Made by a program: the position numbers and the translations under genes. Positions 29,909 through 41,534 of a DNA stretch of 64,000 bases are shown here, piece by piece. The notes under the pieces are model-generated. The model saw only the letters and a program-made list of their open reading frames with translations. It did no database searches and had not been told where the DNA came from. This DNA comes from Tillandsia leiboldiana (taxonomy: Eukaryota > Streptophyta > Magnoliopsida > Poales > Bromeliaceae). Location: NCBI GenBank assembly GCA_029204045.2, contig JAQNDB010000172.1, positions 1-64,000 of the forward strand, in the 5' to 3' direction. The stretch's first letter is position 1, and every line of letters starts with the position of its first letter.

Positions 29909-32344
29909 TCCCTTGTGGATAGTCCTGATTTTCAGGCAGATTGAGCGACAACCACTTACTTTGAGCGGATGAATCTGTGCCGCCCGGTTGGAGGGCGCCA
30001 CGGTAGTGGATCGAGTGTCGCAGGTGGGATTTCACCACAGTAGTCGGAGTTAGAGCATGTTCCACTCTTGCATGGGCTAGAGGCAGATTTGTTACCACGT
30101 GCACTAGAGGTACAGGTTCCTGTTGTTGTTGTGCACGTGGAGGAGGCTTTTGGATCATGTCCAGTGCGGCCGAGACCGCGAGTTACTGGCAGAATCATTG
30201 GAAATTGTAGCAATTCGGTGTTTTGACCCTATGCTTGAGATTGATTGGCACAATGCCACAGGATGTTTGACTGCAGAAAGAGAGGACTTTGATCTTCGGC
30301 AAGGCGGACAAGAGGAGGCTTGCTTGTTGAGATTGTTAGAGCACTCAGGTTTTAGCGACAGGGTGAGAGGTGCTTACGGCGGCACCGGGACTCAGGGATA
30401 TCTCTGTTGCCCACGAGATCACGGGTGTGATTTCACCTTAGTTGTTGGTAATGCCGCTGGTTAGGGAGATAGAGATTGCGTTTGACGTGGTTCGGGGAAC
30501 CGCACCACCCTCGACAGCACCTCATTGGATATCGCCTGTAGAGCTGAGAGAGCTGATGGCACAGTTGCAGGATCTGATGGATTGAGGGGTCTGTTTGACC
30601 TAGTGCCACGCCGTTGGTATACGGTGGTGATACCACGTCGTTGATACACGACTGTGAGGGTCCTTTTATGGTTCGAGTGTAGACAGGTCCGGGTGGTATC
30701 TAGGGCCTTTTGATGGAGCTATACTCCGGCAGTTATTGTATGATGCGAGTACCTACTTGGAATTAGACAGCCGAGGACTTCGCCTAGTCGGCGTTCAGGA
30801 CACGGCAGGGGCATTATGAGTTTATATCGAGGCCCAATGGAATGACGAATGCCACGTTGACTTCAAGATTTTAGGAATTGTACGTCCTAGTTGTGCTCGG
30901 ACGGACTGGGAGTAGTGTTTCCCGAGGATATTTGATTTACTCCCAGAGCGATTTGGAGTACGAGTAGCACTTTGTTGATGTGCTACCATGCCTGTGTGGA
31001 TGAAGCTGTATGCCAAGCTATTGAGGTACGAGTTTTAGCTCCAAGTGCATGCCTACTTGGGTCGCCTTATTCTAGCCATTGGAGCGGCGGTGGAATCCGA
31101 CCAAATGGATGTTATTCGAGTTTGGCTGAAACCAACATTTATCCTTGAGGTGAGGAGCTTCTTAGACTTGGCAGTGCCGGAAGAGCATTGCCAATGGATA
31201 ATGAGACTGATGCCGGCGCCAATGCTAGTGTTTCCAGTGTTGAGAGATGGATTTGTGTGTTTTAGTGATGCCTCCCATTGTGGCTGTAGAGTTACCGTGG
31301 GTTGATTTTCGGTCCACACTTCATTAGTCCAACCTTATGAGTGTTGTGGCAGGATGAACCGCTGTTTTGCAGGCAGCTTGGATCCCACAGTTGAGCCTTT
31401 CAGTACGCCTTTTATTCCCAGCTTTGATTGATATACCTGGGCGTAGGCCATGCCTGCTTGGCTATCGGTGTTGATTACTCAGCATTTCCGTTCTATACCA
31501 TGTGATAGATTAAGATTTCAGCTTCAGTTTACAGTTTCTACCAGGTGGCATCAGTGGAGCCTACAGCTTTCAGCATTTTGTGTGGGGTTTACGCGGATTG
31601 TCGTTGATGGTTCGAACTTTTGACCGCGAGTTTGGGCATCAGCATTATGATCGCCGTTCGAGCTAGTATTCAGTCCCGTTCACCGACGGTTTGGTCCCCG
31701 TCAGGGTGTCCTTTATTAGTTGAGAGATCGACTTCGACCCGTGGGTCCGTTGGGGTTATGTTGGCATGTTGAGTGACCAACTGTGGCATGAGATTGTGTC
31801 TCTTGAGGACCCCTTTTGAGGGTAGCCCGCGGTTGAGTAGTCCACTCGGGTGATTTTGGATCGGAAGGTAACTGAGTGAAGACCCCAGCTTATTGGATTC
31901 TTTTCCTTATTGGATAAAAGTGTGGGTATGCTTCGGGTGGCCTTGGTTGAGTAGACACGGGATGTGGTTTGGTGCGTGTTGCACTAGTGGTTATTTCAGT
32001 TTCCCCCAGCCTTTTATTGGAGCCCCTTTGGTATTTCACGTCTCAGCTCAGGAGTGATGTGTTTTTGGTTCCCTCGCCCGTGATTGACTCGCCCCTTTGA
32101 GTTCTATGAGTGTTTGGAGTACGAGGGACGCCCGTTGCGAATTCTGGCTCGTGAGTGGAGGAATTACGCAACCGGGCTATGCCGTACTGGATGTTGTTGT
32201 TATTGTTGTTGAGGAGTAATCACGGGGAGTGAGTGATGACTTAGGAGCTGATGATGATGATGTTGAGTACTTACCCTTGTTGTTTGTGACTCCTGGTGGA
32301 ATTGAGCTAGTTTCGAGGACGAAACTTTCTTTAGTGGGGGAGGA
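29909..32344 (+). pseudogene. X1 pol relic (protease to integrase)
   Basis: Heavily mutated gypsy pol recognised by fragments in order. FDPMLEIDWH near 30222 is like the protease tail DVILGMDWL. REIEIAFDVVRGTAP and ELRELMAQLQDLMD near 30475-30585 are the start of RT. HYEFISRPNGMTNA near 30815 is like HYEFTVMPFGLTNA. QMDVIRVWLKPTFILEVRSFLDLA near 31102 is the RT-RNase H connection. DGFVCFSDASHCG near 31245 is RNase H. EGRPLRILAREW near 32122 is the integrase C-terminus. Many stops and frameshifts; no expressed product is possible. Confidence 0.75.
32331..32344 (+). promoter_or_regulatory. Polypurine tract of X1
   Basis: TTTAGTGGGGGAGGA directly before the LTR start TGTGAGGACCC, after the GTTTCGAGGACGAAAC motif typical of plant gypsy elements. 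X2 has the same arrangement reversed at 62468-62510. Confidence 0.75.
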
Positions 32345-33036
32345 TGTGAGGACCCGGATCCCTACGACGAGATTACTGGATGACCAGCAGCTCCTGGAGG
32401 CCTTTGGGGGCGTGTCAGTGGTATTTTGCACCAATTGGACACAAGTGATGGGCTCAGTGTGTTAAATGGATCACGTGGGTGATCGGTGGACTCCATCGGA
32501 GCTTTAGAAGTGGTTTTGCGCGCAATGAATATTAAAATTGGGCTCAGTGTGAAGTTTGGACAAAAGAACATCTTTCCGGATGCCTTCGGCAATTTTTAGA
32601 GTTGGAATTTGGCAAAATGGACTTCGGATTTGGATTCAGCGCGCGAAAACGATGAAAATGGACTATTCACTTGCATTTTTCGGAGCCCGGATGACCCGGC
32701 ACGTTTTTCGAGGAAATGGTACTGTTCCGGCCGGCGGCGGGCAGCGGCGGCAGCGGCGGGCAGTGGCGGAGCGCGGCGAGCAGCAGCAGAGCGCGGCGGC
32801 GCGCGGGCGCGGGCAGGCGCGCGGGCAGGCACGCGGGCGCGCGGGCAGGCGCTCGGCGCACGGGAAATGCCTTGCCACGTGGCATTATCTCATTGGGTTG
32901 CTGTGGACGCGTGGCGCATTGTGGGTGGCCGGTGCAGTGGACCGGGACCACGAAGCAGGCCGGGGTGCCTCGGGGCGCGTGCCTGGCACAGTGCGCAGGC
33001 GGCGCTGACGCGCGCACGTGCGCGCGCCAGGCACGC
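32345..33036 (+). repeat. X1 3' LTR, first piece
   Basis: Starts TGTGAGGACCCGGATC, matches the reverse of X2 up to 62467, and is interrupted by E at 33036/33037. Its GC-rich end (about 32720-33036) carries CACGTG words at 32876-32881 and 33015-33020. ORFs in that stretch are compositional. Confidence 0.85.
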
Positions 33037-33831
33037 TGTCACGCCCCGGGGGTCTCGCTCAACGGAAAGGAAAGAGTTGTTAGTTTGAGCCCCTTATTTT
33101 TTTTTGAAATTTAGTCCTCCCCGGCACGTGCCCAGACCCGCCGCATATACAGATTTACTCAAAAATCGGGCAGAGTCTCCTCTGTATATGCACGGCGTCG
33201 CGGCTATTACAACATCTCAACACAAGCATTCAGTTAATCACAACAGTTCGAGTATTCAATCAACAATGTAAACTAAATAGAATGCCCGCCGCCAGTCAAG
33301 TTGAAAGGATAAACTCACAGTTTTGAAAACAGGTCCACACGACCCAAGGTTTTGAAAACGGTTTGGAAAGATGCCATAAATCCGTAGGGTTTGGAAACAG
33401 GTCCACACGACCCGAGGTTTTAAAAACAGTTTAGAAATCTCATAAAACCACAGGGTTTGGAAAAACGGGTCCACACGACCCCATATTTTTGAAAGATAGT
33501 TTTCGAAGTTCCTTTTTCTTTTCTAGTTACTTTGCTTTGGAAAAACGGCCGAACGGGCGAATAAAAGAAACATAATATCAAATCCGGAACACCGGGAATC
33601 AACATCCACACCGACCCCACAAGGGTATCGCGAACCACACCGTAGTCTACAGTACCAAATGAAATGTAAGGAAAAGTAAAGGAGATACTGACTAGGGCTC
33701 CTCACAGCCCGACCACTCCTGCCTCGACCTCACCGCCGTCTACCGCTCACCCCTGGAAGAACCTGTCACGGAGTGGGTAGTCAGCGACATGCGATAATAA
33801 TAATAAGCAGGAAAGAATGCCAAACCCAATA
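33037..33831 (-). repeat. E 3' LTR, distal piece
   Basis: Collinear with 51396-52190. Contains the U5-side hairpin (33143-33191) and the 68-bp triplicate (about 33311-33485). Ends at the D insertion with duplication CAATA (33827-33831). Confidence 0.9.
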
Positions 33832-34206
33832 TGTAGTAATCCGGTCTTTCGGGGTATTTTTGACTTACGTGTAGTCATTTAAGCCTTTAAGTGAAATAGG
33901 ATTATTCAATTCTTGAAGTTGGCCATCGTGGGACGCTAGTATTTTTCCGCAATTGTGCGCGGAAAAAGAAAGCCGACGGCGCGATCGGATCGGAAATCCG
34001 ATATCGGGAACCCCCTGAACGGGATTCAAAGTGATACGGTAATTAGTCGTGCATCGGAATCCGTGCTAAATATCTTGCACCCGTTAGAGATAAGGTGGTT
34101 TATCTCGTGGGGGATAATTAATTAGTTAATTAATTATCCCAGACGGAAAATTAATTAATTCTCTTACGTACGAATTAAAGAGGAATTAATTAAAGGTAAA
34201 GTACGA

Positions 34207-34216
34207 CTATATAAGG
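34207..34216 (+). promoter_or_regulatory. TATA box of the D LTR
   Basis: CTATATAAGG; the 3' LTR copy is at 41910-41919. A leader rich in AAACCCTA words follows. Confidence 0.7.
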
Positions 34217-34529
34217 GATCCCGAATATCGGAAAGGAAAAGAAAAGAAAATAAAAACCCTAATCGAAGAGAAGGGAAAAAAAAAGGAAAAGACGAAACCC
34301 TAGCCGGAAGAAAGGGAAAGGAGAAAGAGAAGGAGCCCGATCTTCCCGGACGCCGAACCGAAGACAAGAACACGACCGGACAACCTTTCCGTCGATCTTC
34401 GGTTAGTGAAATAATTTATTTAAATTATTTGGGATTTTGTTCGTTGTCTTTTTCGTTGCTTTCTCCGTCGTATCCGTCAACGTCGCCGACGTCGTCTCCT
34501 TGAAAAGGCGCGGAACGGACGGCGGAGGC

Positions 34530-35060
34530 GCGCGATGCCGCTAGGGCATCGCGCGGAGGAGGGTCACGGACGGCACCGCACGGGCGCCGCGCGGCCACCG
34601 CGCGGACCCGCAACCGTGAGGGTACCGCGCGGACGCCGCGCGGCTGCCGCACGGGAGGCACCGGCGCGGGCCCGCAATCTTGCGGGCACCGCGCGGGCGC
34701 CGTGCGGCTGCCGCGCGGGCGGCCCCCGCGCGGGCCCGCATCCATGCGGGCACCGCGCGGGCGCCGCGCGGGAGGCACCCGCGCGGGCCCGCACCCGTGC
34801 GGGCACCGCGCGGGCGCCGCGCGGCTGCCGCACGGGCGGCCCCCGCGCGGGCCCGCATCCATGCGGGCACCGCGCGGGCGCCGCACGGCTGCCGCGCGGG
34901 AGGCACCCGCGCGGGCCCGCACCCGTGCGGGCACCGCGCGGGCGCCGCGCGGCTGCCGCGCGGGCGGCACCCGCACGGACCCGCAACCGCGCGGGCGCCG
35001 TGCCGGGCCGCACCTGCGCGGGCACCGTGCGGCCGTCGCACGGGCAACCCGCGCGGGGCA
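34530..35060 (+). repeat. GC-rich repeats of about 60 bp in the D LTR
   Basis: Tandem imperfect units such as GCGCGGGCCCGCATCCATGC. The 3' LTR block (about 42238-42860) differs in copy number and explains part of the 109-bp length difference between the LTRs. Confidence 0.8.
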
Positions 35061-36303
35061 CCGCGCCGCGAGGGCATCGTCCGCGGAGATACGCCGCGCG
35101 GTTCTGAACCGCGCGGGGCTCCGGCAGACGGCGACGGCGGCTCGGGAATTCCGTTTCGTCAACCGGACAATGTTGGACTTTTCCGTCAAAAACAAAGGAG
35201 TAAATTGGGTCTTATGTTTTCGGATGTAAGTACACGCTTTTAACTATAGTTATCCTTGCGGACTTTCTTTAGGTCCAGACGCGCAGCGGGGGTGCGCGAA
35301 AGATTCGAGTGTTCCGATCTCTCTCCAAATAGGTGGGTACGGTTGCTGTAAATACAACCAGTGCAGTAAGTGCATCTATCGTCATTAAAGTGCTCTCAAT
35401 TTATCTAACAAAGTAGATGGACAGTTTAACCTTTCGCATAATTGTGTTATTATCTAACAATTGAACCGGCTGCGGTCGCAATGTTCATGACACGCCGATC
35501 TCCGCAAAAACCGTTTTGGGATGCTGCACGTACACAGGCGGATTGGCCTCCGCATGGGTGTACTTTTCCGGAAGAGTGGTCTTGTATGACCCGTGTTCCT
35601 CACAAAGGGGTGGGAGCCGTGAGGACCCCTTCGCGCCCGCTGGGAATAGCACACCAGCACCGTGGAAGGGGTTAAATGCATCAAAGGAGTGCTTGCGCAC
35701 GAGGGGAAACTTTGGTCTCTCCGATAAATATTCTGGGGTTGGTGCCCAATTAAATTGATAAATCTGGGGTCGGGGCCCAGCTTAATATGTGCAGGGTTTT
35801 TAGCGAAATGGTTACGGTGTTTCCGGTTTGCTCCTTATTCCTTATTGTTGTTAGACATCTACTTTGTTTGTCACTGACTTTACCCACTCCGTGACAGGCG
35901 CTACGAGGGGCGTTACCCGGGAGATTGTTGAGACTGCGTCGCGAGGACCGTAGTCAGAACGCTTGGTTATTATCATTATCTCATCTCTTTTACGCATGTT
36001 AGTTAATTTGCTTGTGAGTAGAAATATTCGTGGACATGTATTACTTGGCACTGTGGATGAGTTGTACTTTTATAGTTTGGTTCTTCTGATGATGTTTCTT
36101 ATGCGGCATGTTTTCACGATAAACCAAATGATTTCGAAAAGGGTTTTCTCAAAACGAAGTGCCGTGTGGGCACGGGTTTTGCAATTGCTGGCTTTATCCT
36201 TTCTAAACATTGATGCCGCTTTAATATTCCGCTTGATGTTGAATGTCTATTGTATGGTTAATGGTTGATGATTGTTGTATGTTGTTGTAAAGGAGACGCC
36301 GTG

Positions 36304-36351
36304 CATATACAAAGGAGACTCTGTCCGCGGACAGGGAGAATTTTGTGTATG
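36304..36351 (+). other. U5-side hairpin of the D LTR with palindromic loop
   Basis: Arms CATATACAAA (36304-36313) and TTTGTGTATG (36342-36351) pair with one wobble. The loop contains the perfect 14-bp palindrome CTGTCCGCGGACAG (36321-36334). The 3' LTR copy at about 44116-44163 has one arm base changed. Confidence 0.65.
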
Positions 36352-36468
36352 TGGCGGTCTGGCACGCACCGGGGATGAGGTTGAATGTACCTTGTTCAGA
36401 AAAAAAAAGATACACACGAATTTCCGCTTTGATAGACACAAAAACCCCCGGGGGCGTGACAGATTAAA

Positions 36469-36479
36469 TGGTATCAGAG
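36469..36479 (+). promoter_or_regulatory. Primer-binding site of D (initiator-Met tRNA)
   Basis: TGGTATCAGAG, 7 bases after the LTR end. Confidence 0.9.
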
Positions 36480-36722
36480 AGAAACAACCATAACCGTAGT
36501 AGACGTGATCCATATCCATAGTGTAGGGTACCACAAGCAAATTAGACATGAGATAACCAAGGTATAAGTGCATAGTACGTGAGAGTACGGGGAATAGGGG
36601 AACGTAATGTAGGTGTAATCGTAAGGCAGGGTATTAGGGTTATAACCTTAGGGTTAACGTGGTTTCTTTGTATTACAGCGGACAACGGCCAGGATCCGGC
36701 CACCGAGTGCTAACCATTCTCA

Positions 36723-37696
36723 ATGGACAGGATGGATTCCATAGCTACAGCCAACCGCATACTCCGCAACCAGCTACGCGACATAGCGGGGCAAATGCTA
36801 ACTCTCACAGAGCGCCTAGGCATACTGACTCAGGATTTTGAGGGTGTCGACCGCATCCGGCAAGACGCCAGGAACGGCGCCTATCGGGGAATGCCGCCGA
36901 CAGGATTCCCTACTTTTAATGAAGCGGTTATATTGGCCCAGCGGGAGAGCAAGAACTGGCCGAGACACGCGCTCGGCAGTGTTATCCCTATCCCAGACCG
37001 GCAGAGAACCCCTTCCAGCAGGGCCCGGCACTCAAACGTCCGAGGACAGAGGGAACCTTTGGAAAGGTAAGGAGAGGAGGATCCAAACCGCAGGGGAAAC
37101 CGTGTCCCATATGCAGCGGGGCGCATCAGGTGACTGACTGTCCATGGAGTCACGACCACTGCTACCGGTGTGGCAAGCCAGGACACGCACGCTTCGAGTG
37201 CCCACGGAAACCGGGCACCACCAGGCCTCCGGCATCGCGACCGGAGAGGACGGGGAAGACTGCTGCACCCGTTCCACGAGGGGGCCCCGCCCCGGAGGGC
37301 CAAGGAGGAAGACGACCGGAGAAAGCGCGGGAGGACGAACCGACACCAGCAAGGGACGCGAAACCACTTCAGGGACCGTGCGTAATCTGCAAGGGAGCTC
37401 ACCCGGTGGCAGAATGTACGTGGAGGTACCACTACTGCAATCAGTGCGGCTTACCGGACCACTCCCGTACCTTCTACCCTCAGAGGCCCACTTCCGCCGC
37501 CGCCGCGCCACCACAACAGGAAGGACCAGAGAATGCCGCGGCCCCCGTTCAGCCAAAAGATTCGCCTGACGACCAGCAATCTGCAGACTCCTCAGACGAC
37601 AAGTCCCTTCCCCAGCACGCCGTACGACGCTGGCCCAGGGGCTGTGGACGGGCTTCCCGGGATACTACGGTAGAGGACGCCACGTCCCAGACCTAG
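36723..37696 (+). pseudogene. gag: D gag: capsid lost, four zinc knuckles
   Basis: The first part (36723-37070) keeps an N-terminal Asn/Gln/Leu-rich segment (RILRNQLRDIAGQMLTL) like A/E, then diverges and stops. The capsid segment found in A/E is absent. After a frame change the nucleocapsid part (about 37090-37696) has knuckles CPICSGAHQVTDC, CYRCGKPGHARFEC, CVICKGAHPVAEC and CNQCGLPDHSRTFY. A and E have just one such pair. The last Cys of the fourth is Tyr. It ends at TAG 37694-37696. Confidence 0.75.
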
Positions 37697-38000
37697 TGAC
37701 GGCAGGTAAACTTTTGGTTCCACTTTTTCCTTCTTAGATTAGGAGCACCGGTCACACCTTAGCCTGCTACCCCTATTAGACGCTCTCTCTCTCTCGCTCC
37801 CTCTTTTTAGAATCCCTAAGTATTAGGCGAAGCCTCCCCCGGCCGATGTGCGCGGGCGGGCTTCGAAGCATAGGAGAACCTTGTGTACTCGGGGCCCGTT
37901 AAGGGCCATGCAAGGAACAAATAGGCTCCACCCTATGCCTTGCAGCCGAGGACCCAATGGGCCGATAGGTAGTTCAGGGCCGCTCCCCGGATAAGGATCA
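37697..38000 (+). other. D segment between gag and RT, protease missing
   Basis: About 300 bases with no ORF and no DTG motif. Contains CAG/GTAAAC (37703-37710) and a CT tract ending CTTTTTAG (37803-37810), which could be read as a 105-nt intron, but it follows the gag stop codon and joins nothing sensible. Confidence 0.55.
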
Positions 38001-39465
38001 GCGGTCCCGTGGTAAGGGAATTTCTGGACGTATTTCCGGCAGAGCTCCCCGGAGCCCCGCCGGAACGAGAAGTCGACTTTCCCATTGAACTACTTCCCGG
38101 CACCAAACCCATCACCAAGGCACCGTACAGGATGGCCTTCGCAGAGTTGAAGGAACTCAAGGCACAGTTGGAGGACCTTTTGGATAAAGGTTTCATCAGA
38201 CCTAGCGCGTCACCCTGGGGCGCGCCCGTCCTGTTTGTGAGAAAGAAGGACGGAAGTCTCCGGTTGTGCATCGACTACCGGGAGATAAATAAGGTCACCG
38301 TTAAGAACAAATACCCCCTGCCAAGGATCGACGACCTCTTCGACCAACTACAGGGGGCGACGGTGTTTTCAAAGATTGACCTGCAGTCGGGCTATCATCA
38401 GGTCCAGGTCAAGGGGGAGGACATCCCCAAAACGGCTTTTCGGACTCGCTACGGTCATTACGAATTTACAGTAATGCCGTTCGGGCTCACGAATGCCCCG
38501 GCAGTGTTCATGGACATGATGAACAGGGTATTCAAACCCTTCCTGGATTTATTCGTGGTGGTCTTCATCGACGATATCCTCATCTACTCCCGTACAGACG
38601 AGGAACATGAAGAACATCTGCGCACAGTCCTCCAGACCCTACGGGAACAGAAACTCTACGCCAAACACAAAAAGTGTGAGTTTTGGCTCCGGGAGGTTGG
38701 CTTCTTGGGGCACGTAATCTCAGCGGCTGGAGTCGCAGTCGATCTGAAGAAGATAGATTCGGTGACGGACTGGTCCCAACCGACGACGGTAACAGAGGTT
38801 CGAAGCTTTCTAGGATTAGCCGGGTACTACCGGCGCTTCGTGGAGGGTTTCTCCAAGATAGCCACCCCCTTAAACCGTTTGACTAAAAAAGGGGAAAAGT
38901 TCATCTGGACGGACAAATGTCAGAGGAGCTTCGAGGAGCTCAAGGATAGATTGACGCGAGCTCCAATTCTCGCCCTACCGGAACCAGGGGAGGATTATGA
39001 AGTGTATTGCGATGCGTCGCGAAATGGACTGGGTGGAGTGCTCATGCAACGGGGAAAGGTTATAGCCTATGCGTCAAGGCAGCTCAAAGAATACGAGCGA
39101 AACTACCCCGTGCACGATTTAGAACTCGCAGCAGTTGTGTTTGTCCTCAAACTTTGGAGACACTACCTGTATGGGGCACACTGCAATGTGTACTCAGATC
39201 ATAAAAGTCTTAAGTACCTCTTCACCCAAAAGGAGTTAAATTTGCGACAAAGACGGTGGCTCGAGCTATTGAAGGATTACGATTTAACGATCCACTACCA
39301 CCCGGGAAAGGCAAACGTGGTGGCCGACGCCCTGAGCCGTAAGGGACAGGCCGAGAAGGCAGGGGTAAGTGCCATCACCCAGCAAGATGGTCTGATTGCG
39401 GAATTTTCGCGATTAAGACTAGAAGTAGTACCAGCGGGTACAGTCGAACGACTTCTGACACTGGT
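38001..39465 (+). pseudogene. pol: D pol, 5' part: RT and RNase H
   Basis: Homology with E starts at VVREFLDVFPAELPG (about 38007). RT motifs are KKDGSLRLCIDYR, TVMPFGLTNAPAVF and VVFIDDILIYS; RNase H is YCDASRNGLGG through HPGKANVVADALSRKG. Open to 39465, where the TRIM begins; reading into the TRIM gives a false C-terminus ending at 39502. Confidence 0.9.
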
Positions 39466-40041
39466 TGTGACGCCCCACTTCCCAGGGGGTCACCCATCCT
39501 AGAACTACTCTAGCTCTAGCACGCTTAACTCTCATGTTCCTCTTGGATCTTGCTACCATCCAAAATGCTATAGCCGGGTTAGAGATTTAGTCCTATTATA
39601 TTATTTATATAGAGGACTAATCCAAATTTCGGGGGTGTCACATTCTTCCCCCCTTTAAGCCCTGACGTCCACGTCAGGCTCAAGCACACTCACAAGCACC
39701 AGGCGATGTGAGACTAGTCTCGCTAGCCTTAGCCGACCTTATGAGGAGCTGCACTCCACTCACAACGGTCATTAGCCGGGGAGCCTCGCTCTACCCGCTA
39801 TGTAACCCTGGCTCAGTCGAGACTCATCTCACATTTTCGGCTGGTGAATGGCTCTGATACCAACTGTGACGCCCCACTTCCCAGGGGGTCACCCATCCTA
39901 GAACTACTCTAGCTCTAGCACGCTTAACTCTCATGTTCCTCTTGGATCTTGCTACCATCCAAAATGCTATAGCCGGGTTAGAGATTTAGTCCTATTATAT
40001 TATTTATATAGAGGACTAATCCAAATTTCGGGGGTGTCACA
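39466..40041 (-). mobile_element. TRIM (576 bp), minus orientation
   Basis: Terminal-repeat retrotransposon in miniature. Two direct repeats of 177 bp (39466-39642 and 39865-40041) appear identical. 5-bp target duplication CTGGT at 39461-39465 and 40042-40046. On the - strand the LTR begins TGTGACACCCCCG and ends GGGGCGTCACA. After a G comes the primer-binding site TTGGTATCAGAGCC (- strand, near 39851-39863). A polypurine AAAGGGGGGAAGAA (near 39643-39656) precedes the other LTR. The 222-bp interior has no ORF, so it relies on other elements. Removing it restores the D pol frame. Confidence 0.95.
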
Positions 40042-41499
40042 CTGGTGGTCAGACCTACCCTGCTTGACAGAATTCTCGAAGGGCAGTCGACTGATGACCA
40101 ACTCCAGCTGGTGCGAGGTAGAGTAACTGCCGACCCAGGAGGTGATTTCACAGTAAACTCCGACGGCACCATACGATTTCGGGGACGAATCTGCGTGCCG
40201 GATCTACCAGAACTCAAAGAGGAAATCCTGCGGGAGGCGCATACAGCTCCATATACAGCGCATCCCGGGGGAACGAAGATGTACAAGGACGTCAAACAGA
40301 CCTTCTGGTGGCCCAAAATGAAGGGAGACGTGACTCGATTTGTGGCACACTGCCTGGTGTGCCAACGAGTGAAGGCCGAGCACCAGCGTCCAGCAGGAAA
40401 ATTGCAACCCTTACCGGTGCCCGTGTGGAAGTGGGACATGATTACCATGGATTTTGTGACCGGGTTCCCGAGATCGTCACAGGGACACGATGCAATATGG
40501 GTAATCGTGGACCGTCTGACGAAATCGGCCCACTTTCTGCCCATACACACGACGTGGGCGTGGGAACGACTGGCGCAAACCTACATCAACGAGATAGTAA
40601 GGCTGCATGGGGTGCCGACGTCCATCACGTCGGACAGGGACACGCGATTTGTGTCAAACTTTTGGCAGAGCCTGCAGCGAGCAATGGGAACCAAGTTGCA
40701 CTTCAGTATGGCTTTTCACCCGCAGACCGATGGACAATCAGAGCGGGTGATACAAATTGTGGAGGACATGCTTCGGGCATGCGTTTTAGACCTGGGCGAA
40801 GGATGGGCACGGTGCTTGCCCCTAGTGGAATTTGCCTACAATAATAGCTACCAGGCCAGCATTCAGATGGCACCATAAGAGGCCCTGTACGGGCGCCGCT
40901 GTCGGTCTCCAATATGCTGGGATGACCTGGGTGAGCGTAAGTTTCTGGGCCCAGATTTGGTGGAGGAGACAGAAGCAAAAGTGCGATTGATTAGACAGAG
41001 GCTACTAACCGCCAAGAGCAGACAGAAAAGCTACGCGGACAACAGACGTCGGGACTTAGAGTTCATGGTGGGTGAGCACGCGTTACTCCGAGTTTCGCCC
41101 TCCAAAGGGAACCGACGCTTCGACATAAAGGGAAAGTTAAGCCCGAGGTACGTAGGACCGTTCGAGATCCTAGAACGCGTAGGACCGGTGGCGTATCGAT
41201 TAGCCCTGCCGCCGAATCTCGAACGAGTCCATAACGTATTCCATGTCTCAATGCTCCGGAAATACTTAGCTGACCCCTCTCATGCCTTGGATGCCTCCAC
41301 CATCGAGTTGCGAGAGGATTTAAGCGTCGAGGAGACGCCGGTGCGGATTTTGGCAAGAGAGGACAAGAAGTTGCGCAATCGAACTATCCCCTATGTGAAG
41401 GTCCAGTGGAGCAACCACGAAGAGCGCAAGGCGACGTGGGAACTGGAATCGAAGATGAGGGAATGTTTTCCCGAATTAATTAATGGGGTTTGTATTTAA
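40042..41499 (+). pseudogene. pol: D pol, 3' part: integrase and chromodomain-like tail
   Basis: Resumes in phase after the TRIM (LVVRPTLLDRILEG). HHCC domain (HTAPYTAHPGGTKMY; CLVCQRVKAEHQRPAGK), integrase core (ITMDFVTGFP; SITSDRDTRFV; HPQTDGQSERVIQ), then TAA at 40876-40878 where A and E have a Tyr codon (MAPYEAL). Continues open to 41499 with GPY/F (GKLSPRYVGPFEILERVGP) and chromodomain-like IPYVKVQWSNHEERKATWEL. Confidence 0.9.
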
Positions 41500-41507
41500 G
41501 TTTCGGG

Positions 41508-41534
41508 ACGAAACTTTTTATAAAGTGTGAGTGG
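41508..41534 (+). promoter_or_regulatory. Polypurine region of D
   Basis: GGACGAAAC motif, then AAAGTGTGAGTGG abutting the LTR start TGTAGTGATCC. Confidence 0.55.

Larger units (their letters stand above)
33832..36461 (+). repeat. D 5' LTR (2630 bp)
   Basis: TGTAGTAATCCGG to GGGCGTGACA. TATA box CTATATAAGG at 34207-34216. GC-rich repeat block at about 34530-35060 (units of about 60 bp built on GCGCGGGCCCGCA). Hairpin with palindromic loop at 36304-36351. ORFs in the GC-rich block are open on both strands and are not genes. Confidence 0.92.

Noticed and set aside
34425..35243. ORFs up to 256 codons in the D 5' LTR
   Set aside because: Same composition effect, repeated in the 3' LTR at 42123-43055 with different lengths; not conserved as protein.
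39420..39502. C-terminus of the D RNase H ORF
   Set aside because: The last dozen codons read into the TRIM; the genuine frame continues at 40042.
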